A DNA stretch of 17,229 bases from DATLBY01 sp035526665 (GTDB lineage: Bacteria; Acidobacteriota; Terriglobia; Bryobacterales; Bryobacteraceae). Below, piece by piece: positions 8,321 through 14,562 of the stretch. The stretch spans positions 1-17,229 of the forward strand of contig DATLBY010000229.1 in the NCBI GenBank assembly GCA_035526665.1. Direction: 5' to 3'. The notes under the pieces are model-generated. The model saw nothing but the letters and a program-made list of their open reading frames with translations. It did no database searches and had not been told where the DNA came from. Within the stretch, counting starts at the first letter, position 1. Every line of letters begins with the position of its first letter. Position numbers and translations under genes: made by a program.

Positions 8321-9583
8321 ATGAAAGTAGCAGGACCGGAACAAGCGCACGAACTAGCCCGGGAAGAGATTGACCGCCTGGTCCACAGCGACCTGTTCCG
8401 GGCCTCCGATGCACAACGCCGTCTCTTAACCTATCTGGCTGAGAAATCGCTCGCCGGCCAGGCAGACGACCTGAAAGAGTACACCGTTGGGATCGAGGCG
8501 ATGGGCAAGCCATCCGAGTACGATCCCCAGCGGGACTCCAGTGTTCGGATGCAGGCCGCCAGGCTACGCGACAAACTGGCGGAGTTCTACCGGAATGAGG
8601 GCAGCGGGCATGCTGTCCACGTGGAATTTCCCAAAGGCCGGTTCAAGCTCATCTTTGAGCCGAGGCCTGTTTCTGCTCCGCCAACGGACACGCCCCTACG
8701 CGCAAGACACCCGCGTCAACCGCGTATGTGGTGGATAGCCGGCATGGCCGCCGCTGTCGTTCTTTGGGTGGGAGTTTCGCTCCTGCCCAGGGGCTGGCTG
8801 GCCGGAGCCTCCTCGCAATCCGCCGTCGACCTCCTTTGGCAGCCTTTTCTGAAGGGAACACGTCCGGTGCTTCTCAGCCTGGGCGCTCCTCTCTTCATCC
8901 AGGTGGACGGGTTGGGCTTCCTACGTGCGCCGGGCATCGATGATTGGGCGGCGGCCCAGCGGAACGGCCAGTTAGGCGCGATCGCCCGGCTGTTTCCCGG
9001 AAAGCATCTGGAGTCCAGCCATGTATACACCGGGATCGGAGAGGCTACGGGAGCCTTCCAACTGGCCTCACTTTTCGGCTCCCGGGGCAGGGACTTGCGC
9101 CTGGTTGCCAGCGAAACGCTTTCCTGGGACGAGATTGGCCGCAGCGATGTGATCTTCGTCGGCCCCCCGAAATTCAACCTGCAATTGAAGGAAATTCCCG
9201 TGCAGCAGGACATCGAACTGGACGCCAACGGGATCCGTAACCTCCATCCCCGGGCGAATGAGCCGCGCTACATTCCCGACGAGGATGCTCCTCAGCCTGT
9301 CACTTCGCGGCTGGCGCAAACGCACGCGATAATTACTCGCATTCCGGGACTCCACGGGGAAGGCGACGTGCTGGTCTGCGCATCCAACTGGACGGCGGGA
9401 ACGCTCGCGGCCATCGACTATCTAACACGCGAGGACCATGCCAGGGATCTAGTGAACCACATTCGATTGCCAACCGGTAAGCTTCCCCGCTACTACCAGG
9501 TGGTCATTCGCGCCAAGGTGAAAGGCTACACGCCGCTTGAAGTCGCCTACGTGTTTCATCACGAGCTGAAGACCAGCCGCTAA
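8321..9583 (+). CDS. Membrane-anchored regulator: N-terminal winged-helix-like domain, one transmembrane segment, extracytoplasmic domain
   Basis: From ATG 8321 the product is 420 residues. Residues 6-115 (AREEIDRLVHSDLFRASDAQRRLLTYL ..., LKEYTVGIEAMGKPSEYDP, VRMQAARLRDKLAEFY, VEFPKGRFKLIFEP, each quoted as a separate block) resemble the N-terminal putative DNA-binding domain found at the front of many acidobacterial sensor-like proteins. Residues 136-156 (WWIAGMAAAVVLWVGVSLLP) form one transmembrane helix. Residues 160-420 would lie outside the cytoplasm and match no domain I can name. The layout is like ToxR or CadC one-component regulators. Longer in-frame starts exist (GTG/ATG 8099, ATG 8270), but they would run back through the receptor 2 promoter and the sequence before 8321 looks non-coding, so 8321 is preferred. 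The gene is divergent from receptor 2. Its stop overlaps the first copy of a 47-bp direct repeat. Confidence 0.75.
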   Translation: MKVAGPEQAHELAREEIDRLVHSDLFRASDAQRRLLTYLAEKSLAGQADDLKEYTVGIEAMGKPSEYDPQRDSSVRMQAARLRDKLAEFYRNEGSGHAVHVEFPKGRFKLIFEPRPVSAPPTDTPLRARHPRQPRMWWIAGMAAAVVLWVGVSLLPRGWLAGASSQSAVDLLWQPFLKGTRPVLLSLGAPLFIQVDGLGFLRAPGIDDWAAAQRNGQLGAIARLFPGKHLESSHVYTGIGEATGAFQLASLFGSRGRDLRLVASETLSWDEIGRSDVIFVGPPKFNLQLKEIPVQQDIELDANGIRNLHPRANEPRYIPDEDAPQPVTSRLAQTHAIITRIPGLHGEGDVLVCASNWTAGTLAAIDYLTREDHARDLVNHIRLPTGKLPRYYQVVIRAKVKGYTPLEVAYVFHHELKTSR

Positions 9584-9603
9584 CGGCAGGTCCAGTCGTG
9601 AGC
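9557..9603. repeat. 47-bp direct repeat, left copy
   Basis: It matches 10420-10466 at 46 of 47 bases; the one difference is A 9588 against G 10451. Homology stops sharply at both ends. This copy supplies the last residues (HHELKTSR) and stop of the plus-strand regulator. On the minus strand it still carries a remnant of the nitrilase end (AHDWTCR-stop). It contains a hairpin (9571-9592): GACC-A-GCCG, loop CTAA, CGGC-A-GGTC. The loop holds the stop codon. Confidence 0.92.
9571..9592. terminator. Hairpin over the regulator stop codon, possible bidirectional terminator
   Basis: Two 4-bp stems (GACC/GGTC and GCCG/CGGC) are separated by one mismatch and closed by loop CTAA. An identical fold lies at 10434-10455 over the nitrilase stop. 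There is no U-tract in either direction, so intrinsic termination is doubtful. It may instead be a structural feature of the repeat. Confidence 0.3.
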
Positions 9604-9725
9604 GGGGATTGATAAGAGGCTGAGCCGGCACCGGCCCGAGGGATATTCATCCGATGGTTTCCACAGCTTGCGCTGTCGGAATTATCGGAAAACCAAGCAG
9701 TAAGTGAATAGTTAGGCTCAGGTTG

Positions 9726-10146
9726 CCACCACGGATTGATGATCAGTGCGCCGCACGTCGCGAAATCTCTAACATTTCGCGTCACGAGTGCGAGATTATG
9801 CTCGACGGCTGTGGCTGCGATCAAGCCGCGGGCAGTTGTGACGGAAACTCCCTTTTTCTTAGCCTCAATCGTGAGGCGCCCCCAGCATTCCGCGATCCCC
9901 TTGGTCACGAGTAGAAGATGAGAGTCGAACCACACGGGTAATCCGTGTTCAACCCAATCCTCCACCGCAGCGCGGACGTTTACCGGGGGGCAAGTCATCA
10001 ACGCCTAATCTAATTTCTCCAAAGGTGATCACGCTGACAAAGAGGGATTCAGGGTCGGCGGCATCTAGCCAGTGAATGACCCGCGGGTTCGGCTGAGGCC
10101 TGATAAACTCTGCGATAACATTTGTATCGACAAGAAACCCACTCAC
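9726..10146 (-). pseudogene. Frameshifted VapC/FitB-like PIN toxin
   Basis: The start is GTG 10146, overlapping the antitoxin stop (GTGA). The first frame gives MSGFLVDTNVIAEFIRPQPN ... FGEIRLGVDDLPPGKR, with PIN residues D7 and the E of TFGEIR. The frame then breaks near 9974-9978. Dropping one C after the Arg codon restores RRAAVEDWVEHGLPVWFDSH and continues to LVTRNVRDFATCGALIINPWW at about 9726, the usual family end. In the second frame the third acidic position of the family (ID-G/A-L-I-A-A-T-A) reads ARGLIAATA, so the catalytic Asp is gone. The normal stop after NPW is also missing and the frame runs on to 9504 through the repeat. Programmed +1 shifting or a sequencing error could explain the break, but not the missing Asp. 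The toxin is most likely dead. Confidence 0.82.
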
Positions 10147-10400
10147 AGATCGATAGGCCTGGGATAGTCTCTTTTTCTTTCCAGCCTCAATCCTGAATCA
10201 CACAAAGGGGATTCCAGGAGAAATTGGCCGAGTTTTTTCTTGGGTGTACGTGCCGGAGTGGGTGACGGCTCAACTGCGACCGACGATTTCAGCGCTTGGA
10301 TGAGAACATCCTCGACGTTCTGAAATGCACCGCTTGCCATTCGTTCGCGGATAAGGTTTTCGAGCTCCGGTTTGTGAATCTCGATGATCCTCGCGGTGAT
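10143..10400 (-). CDS. VapB-like antitoxin of the decayed module, start codon apparently AUC
   Basis: The frame reads (I)TARIIEIHKPELE, then LIRERMASGAFQNVEDVLIQ, and ends LERKRDYPRPIDL. This matches ribbon-helix-helix type antitoxins with a short basic linker and a conserved DYPRP tail that binds the toxin. The overlap with the toxin start (GTGA) is normal for such pairs. No ATG, GTG or TTG exists between the in-frame TGA inside the 47-bp repeat and ATG 10340, which would cut off the DNA-binding strand. A good ribosome site (AAGGA, 10408-10412) stands 7 bases before ATC 10400, so ATC probably replaced an original ATG. It may be translated weakly from AUC or from 10340. The preceding gene is the nitrilase, 42 bases upstream on the same strand, so read-through is the likely source of transcript. 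Confidence 0.65.
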   Translation of the reverse strand: MTARIIEIHKPELENLIRERMASGAFQNVEDVLIQALKSSVAVEPSPTPARTPKKKLGQFLLESPLCDSGLRLERKRDYPRPIDL

Positions 10401-10419
10401 TCGCCTTTCCTTACCCCAC

Positions 10420-10466
10420 CATCACGAGCTGAAGACCAGCCGCTAACGGCGGGTCCAGTCGTGAGC
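10420..10466. repeat. 47-bp direct repeat, right copy
   Basis: This is the partner of 9557-9603 (46 of 47 bases). It supplies the C-terminus (AHDWTRR) and TAG stop of the minus-strand nitrilase. On the plus strand it keeps a detached copy of the regulator end (HHELKTSR-stop). The two stops overlap: plus TAA at 10444-10446, minus TAG at 10443-10445. The same hairpin occurs at 10434-10455; the single base difference between copies falls on its internal mismatch. Confidence 0.92.
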
Positions 10467-11807
10467 TGCGGGCGTCATCGGAACGTGGTGCTGGATCTTC
10501 GATCGGAAGTCGCCCAAGCTGCGCCAGCGGGTGGTGGCATTCAAATCCACCTCGGCCATGGCCACCGAGCCGAAGTCCTTCGCCTGCGCGATCGTCTGGC
10601 CGGAATGGTCCCACACGGCGGAGAGCATCCAGTTGCTCGAAACATCCTCATAGGTGCTGCTCACCAGGTACACGTGATTCTCCGCGGCCCGCGCACGCGC
10701 CAGCTCGGGATTGCATCCCCAAACCGGCCAGGCAATCACTTCGGCTCCCCGCTTGCTCAGCTCGCGCGCTACTTCAGGAAAGAATCCGTCATAACAGATC
10801 ATGATGCCGAGCGCACCGAACCGCGTCTGGAAAATGGGGTATTCGTGCCCGGGGACAACGCCGGCCGAGGCCTCGCTATCCGGCAGCGTCACCTTGCGGT
10901 AGACTCCGCCCAACTTGCCTTCCGGCGTGAGGAGCACGGCCACGTTGTAGACCTTATGAGCGTTCTTCTCAAACAGGCCGGCAACAATATATAGGTTGTG
11001 CTGTTTCGCCAGCCCGGCCAGGTAGTCGGTCGAAGGTCCCGGCACCGGCTCGGCCGTCTCTACCGGGCTGAGCCCGGTGCCGTAATAAGTGAGTGTTTCG
11101 GGAAGCACCACCAGATCGGCTTTGCGCCGCGCCGCCTCGGCGATCAGCGGAGCGAACTGGCTCCGTTTCTCTTCCGCGGTCTTCCCGGCTTGCGGCCGGT
11201 AGTGTACGGTAGCCAGCCGGACGATTCTGGGCGCGGGCGCCTCGGTCTTGCTAAGCTGCACATCGCTCCATTCCATGCGGCCATTGGCCGCCCAGCGCCC
11301 ATGCAGTTCGACAATAGCCTGGGTGGCTTTCGATGGCGCCTGCCAGATTCCCGATAGCTCGGTCCAGCCGTCCTTGCCCGGGGTCCCCTCCACCGGATAC
11401 TCCAGCGGAGCGGGGGAACTGTACTTGGTCAGGTAGCGCTCCACCAGTTTGCGGTCGTCGATCACTCGTTTGCCGGCGGCATCGTACCATTGCACGGTAA
11501 CTACGGCACACTGCTGGGGCCATTCGACTCCCGCAACCTTACGGAAGCCGTGGAAGCCGTAATACTTGCCGCCTTCCACCGGAAAGCTCCGTTTCCAGAA
11601 TCCATCCAGTCCGTCGCGGGCATCGGTTTCGATGACGAAGGCTCCGCTGCCGGCGCGTCCGCCCCGCGGATCGTAAGTAAATTTGGGCCGGATCTCGGCG
11701 CGCAAGGCCTCGGCTGTCCAGCCCGCGGGCGGGGCCGAGTCGCGCAAATCCGCGCCAAAGGCCGCGGAAAACGCGCACAGAGAACAGACGATGGCAATAG
11801 CTCGCAT
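10443..11807 (-). CDS. Exported carbon-nitrogen hydrolase (nitrilase superfamily) with N-terminal extra domain
   Basis: From ATG 11807 the product is 454 residues with a signal peptide (MRAIAIVCSLCAFSAAFGA). Residues 20-185 look like an all-beta, sugar-binding-type domain (SGAFVIETDARDGLDGFW, ATQAIVELHGRWAANGRMEW). Residues 193-454 are the nitrilase fold. The catalytic triad is visible: E237 (VVLPETLTYYG), K305 (GVYRKVTLP) and C338 (IMICYDGFFPE). Such enzymes hydrolyse amides or nitriles; the substrate is not predictable here. Most relatives are cytoplasmic, so export plus an N-terminal beta domain suggests an external amide, perhaps on an amino-sugar polymer; that is inference. A longer start at 11852 would bury the signal peptide and is rejected. 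The C-terminus lies in the right 47-bp repeat. Confidence 0.88.
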   Translation of the reverse strand: MRAIAIVCSLCAFSAAFGADLRDSAPPAGWTAEALRAEIRPKFTYDPRGGRAGSGAFVIETDARDGLDGFWKRSFPVEGGKYYGFHGFRKVAGVEWPQQCAVVTVQWYDAAGKRVIDDRKLVERYLTKYSSPAPLEYPVEGTPGKDGWTELSGIWQAPSKATQAIVELHGRWAANGRMEWSDVQLSKTEAPAPRIVRLATVHYRPQAGKTAEEKRSQFAPLIAEAARRKADLVVLPETLTYYGTGLSPVETAEPVPGPSTDYLAGLAKQHNLYIVAGLFEKNAHKVYNVAVLLTPEGKLGGVYRKVTLPDSEASAGVVPGHEYPIFQTRFGALGIMICYDGFFPEVARELSKRGAEVIAWPVWGCNPELARARAAENHVYLVSSTYEDVSSNWMLSAVWDHSGQTIAQAKDFGSVAMAEVDLNATTRWRSLGDFRSKIQHHVPMTPAAHDWTRR

Positions 11808-11814
11808 ATTGCCC

Positions 11815-11820
11815 AGTATA
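11815..11820 (-). promoter_or_regulatory. -10 element of the nitrilase gene, possibly leaderless
   Basis: TATACT lies 7 bases before ATG 11807 on the minus strand. If it is the -10, the transcript would begin at or next to the start codon. No good -35 is visible, and no ribosome site precedes the ATG, which fits a leaderless message. Confidence 0.35.
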
Positions 11821-11875
11821 CGTTTTCTTCGCTGGACTGGTGGTGACATCATCCGCGAAGAAGCTCAAACTCTGT

Positions 11876-12190
11876 CTAGGCGACATCGGACTCCTGGAAC
11901 CGCCGCCTTGCACCATGACGGATGTGCAGCACATCAACCTGTTTCTGCTTTTCCAGCATGCGGTAAATCACGCGATAAATGTGAGGCTTGTGACCAGCTA
12001 GTAAATGCCTGAGCTTGTCATTCTCCGGCGTGACGGGGCATCGGTTCGGCTGTTCTTCCAGGCTCAGAACTGCCTCATTGAGTTCTCGATACCATTTCAG
12101 AGCCGCATCGGAATGCGCGGCGTTGATCTCCCCGTACAGGCCGAAGAGATCACGCGCAGCGCGCGCTGTGAGGTTAACGACGTATGCCAT
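11876..12190 (-). CDS. RelE/ParE-family toxin
   Basis: From ATG 12190 the product is 104 residues. It shows the RelE/ParE pattern: MAYVVNLTARAARDLFGLY, then ALKWYRELNEAVLSLEEQP, LAGHKPHIYRVIYRM, and a final VDVLHIRHGARRRF strand. The basic C-terminal strand and the preceding YRVIYR strand are where RelE-type toxins place catalytic or target-binding residues. The start lies inside the antitoxin gene (17-base overlap), as expected for a coupled antitoxin-first operon. A longer in-frame start at 12289 adds a basic N-terminus (MPTQRRASARDSR) read from antitoxin sequence and is rejected. Whether it cleaves ribosome-bound mRNA (RelE) or poisons gyrase (ParE) cannot be told. Confidence 0.86.
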   Translation of the reverse strand: MAYVVNLTARAARDLFGLYGEINAAHSDAALKWYRELNEAVLSLEEQPNRCPVTPENDKLRHLLAGHKPHIYRVIYRMLEKQKQVDVLHIRHGARRRFQESDVA

Positions 12191-12464
12191 GCTCGGCTTC
12201 GAAGGCTTTGAAAAACTCCCTCGCTGGCCGGACCTTCCCTTGCTTAGCGTCCTCGAGTCCCTGGCGGATGCCCTCCTCTGCGTCGGCATGGGCGGCTATG
12301 TCGAGCAGTCGCTGGTAGGCTTCGGCGTCCTGCACGATGGCCGCTGCCTTTCCCTTCACGGTAAGCACCACCGGACGCTTGGTTTTCTTGAGGTGTTTCA
12401 GGAAGTCGCCAGACCGGCGGCGGAAGGTTGTTAGCGATTGGATGTCTTTCGTGATGTCGAGCAT
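12174..12464 (-). CDS. Phd/YefM-family antitoxin
   Basis: This 96-residue protein starts at ATG 12464 (MLDITKDIQSLTTFRRRSGD), with GAGGAG (12472-12477) 7 bases upstream. A TTG six codons earlier lacks that support. Residues 1-55 fit the Phd/YefM DNA-binding fold: TTFRRRSGDFLKHLKKTKRP and PVVLTVKGKAAAIVQDAEAY, with the VLTxxGxxxAVV-like strand typical of the family. The C-terminal helix (RPAREFFKAFEAEHGIRR) should wrap the toxin. It precedes and overlaps the RelE/ParE toxin gene. A perfect inverted repeat between a candidate -10 and the ribosome site fits self-repression by the antitoxin or the complex. Confidence 0.9.
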   Translation of the reverse strand: MLDITKDIQSLTTFRRRSGDFLKHLKKTKRPVVLTVKGKAAAIVQDAEAYQRLLDIAAHADAEEGIRQGLEDAKQGKVRPAREFFKAFEAEHGIRR

Positions 12465-12481
12465 GGGATTGCTCCTCGTCA

Positions 12482-12508
12482 AGCACCTTTTAAGGTGCTA
12501 CCAGAATA
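12482..12508 (-). promoter_or_regulatory. Candidate promoter and palindromic operator of the Phd/RelE-type pair
   Basis: TATTCT (minus strand, 12503-12508) can serve as -10. Directly downstream is a perfect inverted repeat, AGCACCTT-TT-AAGGTGCT (12482-12499), ending 4 bases before the GAGGAG ribosome site. A palindrome over the transcript start is the usual place for Phd/YefM autorepression. No clear -35 is seen. The palindrome could also act as a weak terminator for the operon ending at 12517, but it lacks a U-tract. Confidence 0.5.
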
Positions 12509-12516
12509 GCGCAACC

Positions 12517-14562
12517 CTACATCCGCTTCTCGATCTCGGAGATTCCACTCACCACTTTCACTCGGGCCGGCAGCAGCTTCTGCGCCTCCCGCGCTTCCAT
12601 GATCTTCCAGTCGCCATCCAGCGGCTCCAGAATAAAACCTGCAGCCTTCGATGATTCCAGAAGCTGCGGCAGGTCAAACGAATCCAGCACGCCGAATGGC
12701 AGATACGAAAACGGGATTTCGCGGTCGTAGCCGCTGCGCCGCTCGTCCCTGCGGTCCTGCTCCAACAAACGGAACGACGCTTTCAGCGACTCGGGCCGAT
12801 CCAGGAACTGGCGGTAGGATAGAAATCCGTTGCGCAGCGCATACCAGTCGAAGAGCCGCTCCTCGCCGATCGCGTAGGTCGCAGCTAGAGCTGCATTGTC
12901 ACCCCGGGCATAAAGAGCCACGGGTTTTCCGGCAAAGGGCGCGGCTTGGTGCACCGCCTTCGCCACCGCCAGCAGATCGCCGGCCTGCCGCCAGATGAAG
13001 TTATCGTTCACCAGCAGGCCCACCGAGGATAGCCAGCCGTGCTGCGCGGTAGCAAGCTCGCCCACTCCCCGGACGTCCACGCCGCAAACCGCCCAGCCGT
13101 GCCGGAGTGCCTGCACAACTAAAGGATCGGCCGCCAACTCCTCTTTCCCCCGATCGTCGACCGCGATCAACAGGCCTTTCTCGTTGGACGGACGCAGCAG
13201 CCACGCTGGCAGCGTTACCCCGTGGCCCAGCGGCACTTCCAACCGTTGAGCGAGCTGCTGCTGGATTCGGGGACTCGCCGCCACCGGCGCCGAGCTGCCG
13301 AAGAATACGGACGGCTTTACTCCCCGCCGGCCGGTTTTCGGACTGGCGATCGATCTCACGAACGCCTCCATAGCCGGGCCGGAAGGCCGCTTCAAACCAT
13401 CGGCGAAACTCTTCAATTCAGGTGCATCCCACGCCGGGATCGTAATGGCCTCCTCGCTCACCGGACTTCCGTCGCCGCGATCCATTAGCCACTTTAAAAA
13501 CCAGCCGTAGGCGGCTTCGCGCTTTTTGCGCTGGTAACCGTGCCCCGCAGTAGCGTCATGGAAAAACGCGATCTGGTTCTCTTTTCCATACGCCTGATAA
13601 AGTTTACGGCCATAATCGTAGACATCGCCGATCGGAAAACCGGGGTCCGTCGTCGAGTTGATGATCAGTGTCGGCCTCGGGGCAGCCATGGCCAGCAGCT
13701 CATGGTTATTGGCGAAGGTCACCAGTCCCGGGACGAAATGGCAATGTTCGTTCGCGTGATACCAATCCACGCTGCGGGCATAGTGAATCTGGTCGTAAAA
13801 TTCACTCGTGCCTACCACCGGGACCGCCACTTTAATCCGGTCGTCCAGAGCCGATGTGATCCAGGTGTTGTAACCGCCGCCGGATGCGCCTGTCATGCCG
13901 ATGCGATTGCGGTCCACCTCCTTACGCGAAAGCAGATACTCCAGCGCGCAGCGTGTCTCGTATTCAGCGAATCCCTGCTGCGCCACGCCCGCGAGTAGCG
14001 ACGTGGTTCTCCGGTGATCGCGCGTCGACACCCCGCGCTCCCCCTGGCCGAACGGGTCAAAGCTGAACACGGCGAATCCGAGGCGCGCCATCGTAATGCA
14101 GAACGCCTGAAAGTCGGGCAGCGTCTTGCTCTCCGCCCACCAATGCCCGTTATAGAAAAGGATTGCAGGCGCCGGCCCGTTCAGCCGCTCGGGCAGATAG
14201 AGATGCGCCGCTACCGCTTCGCCGGGAAGAGCCTCGTAGACAATCTTTTCGATGCGGTAGCCGGGCCCCGCGACCGTGCCGGTCACACGCGCGTTGAGCC
14301 GCGGAGGCCACGGCATCTTTCCTAAACCCAGCGCCTGCTCCAGGCGCTTCCTCAACTCGGGACGAGCCTGGGAAGCCTCCGCCGGAGTCTGCGCATGCCG
14401 GATCGCTCGCAGGCTCAACTTCGCGTGCTCTTCCAAGTGATCCAGAAACGCTTGGTCCTGTCCGGCCTTTGCCGGCGGACGCAGCGCCTGCACTTCACGC
14501 GCCCAGTCCTGCGCCGGCAGCAGCGCGGATGTCACCAATAGGAGGGCTAGGGAGCGTATCAT
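12517..14562 (-). CDS. Exported acetyl-xylan-esterase-like hydrolase with tandem alpha/beta-hydrolase domains
   Basis: The product is 681 residues with a signal peptide (MIRSLALLLVTSALLPAQ). Residues 90-365 form an alpha/beta-hydrolase resembling acetyl xylan esterases: an oxyanion region FYNGHWW, FDPFGQGERG, nucleophile elbow GASGGGYN with S227, acid D306 (STTDPGFP) and H341 (TAGHGY). Residues 440-640 look like a second alpha/beta-hydrolase domain (LLIAVDDRGKEE, VCGVDVRGVGEL). Its elbow reads ARGDNAA (D555 where Ser should be), so it is probably non-catalytic. ATG 14562 overlaps the upstream gene's TGA as ATGA, showing coupling; a TTG at 14577 is a less likely start. In the operon it probably removes acetyl or similar ester groups from a plant polysaccharide. 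The exact substrate is unknown. Confidence 0.87.
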   Translation of the reverse strand: MIRSLALLLVTSALLPAQDWAREVQALRPPAKAGQDQAFLDHLEEHAKLSLRAIRHAQTPAEASQARPELRKRLEQALGLGKMPWPPRLNARVTGTVAGPGYRIEKIVYEALPGEAVAAHLYLPERLNGPAPAILFYNGHWWAESKTLPDFQAFCITMARLGFAVFSFDPFGQGERGVSTRDHRRTTSLLAGVAQQGFAEYETRCALEYLLSRKEVDRNRIGMTGASGGGYNTWITSALDDRIKVAVPVVGTSEFYDQIHYARSVDWYHANEHCHFVPGLVTFANNHELLAMAAPRPTLIINSTTDPGFPIGDVYDYGRKLYQAYGKENQIAFFHDATAGHGYQRKKREAAYGWFLKWLMDRGDGSPVSEEAITIPAWDAPELKSFADGLKRPSGPAMEAFVRSIASPKTGRRGVKPSVFFGSSAPVAASPRIQQQLAQRLEVPLGHGVTLPAWLLRPSNEKGLLIAVDDRGKEELAADPLVVQALRHGWAVCGVDVRGVGELATAQHGWLSSVGLLVNDNFIWRQAGDLLAVAKAVHQAAPFAGKPVALYARGDNAALAATYAIGEERLFDWYALRNGFLSYRQFLDRPESLKASFRLLEQDRRDERRSGYDREIPFSYLPFGVLDSFDLPQLLESSKAAGFILEPLDGDWKIMEAREAQKLLPARVKVVSGISEIEKRM

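Larger units (their letters stand above)
9557..10466. mobile_element. Putative inserted toxin-antitoxin cassette bounded by 47-bp direct repeats
   Basis: The two 47-bp repeats enclose 816 bases (9604-10419) that hold only a decayed VapBC-like module, with no recombinase or transposase. Each repeat contains both gene ends: the left completes the plus-strand regulator and the right completes the minus-strand nitrilase. The simplest ancestor has these genes convergent with overlapping stops and one copy of the 47-bp sequence. Insertion then duplicated that sequence, as integration at an attachment site does, leaving both genes intact. A chance segmental duplication would look similar. 9604-9725 contains nothing I recognise. 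Confidence 0.5.

Noticed and set aside
9557..9603. Integron attC site around the TA cassette
   Set aside because: The minus-strand GTTAGCG lies in the hairpin loop and does not fit the GTTRRRY core. There is no integrase and no paired inner sites.
9504..10001. Independent 165-codon gene starting at ATG 10001
   Set aside because: Its first 92 residues or so are the second half of the frameshifted PIN toxin, and the rest is read-through past the lost stop into the repeat.
11808..11852. Upstream start of the nitrilase gene
   Set aside because: It would place 15 mostly polar and basic residues before a clear signal peptide, and it has no ribosome site.
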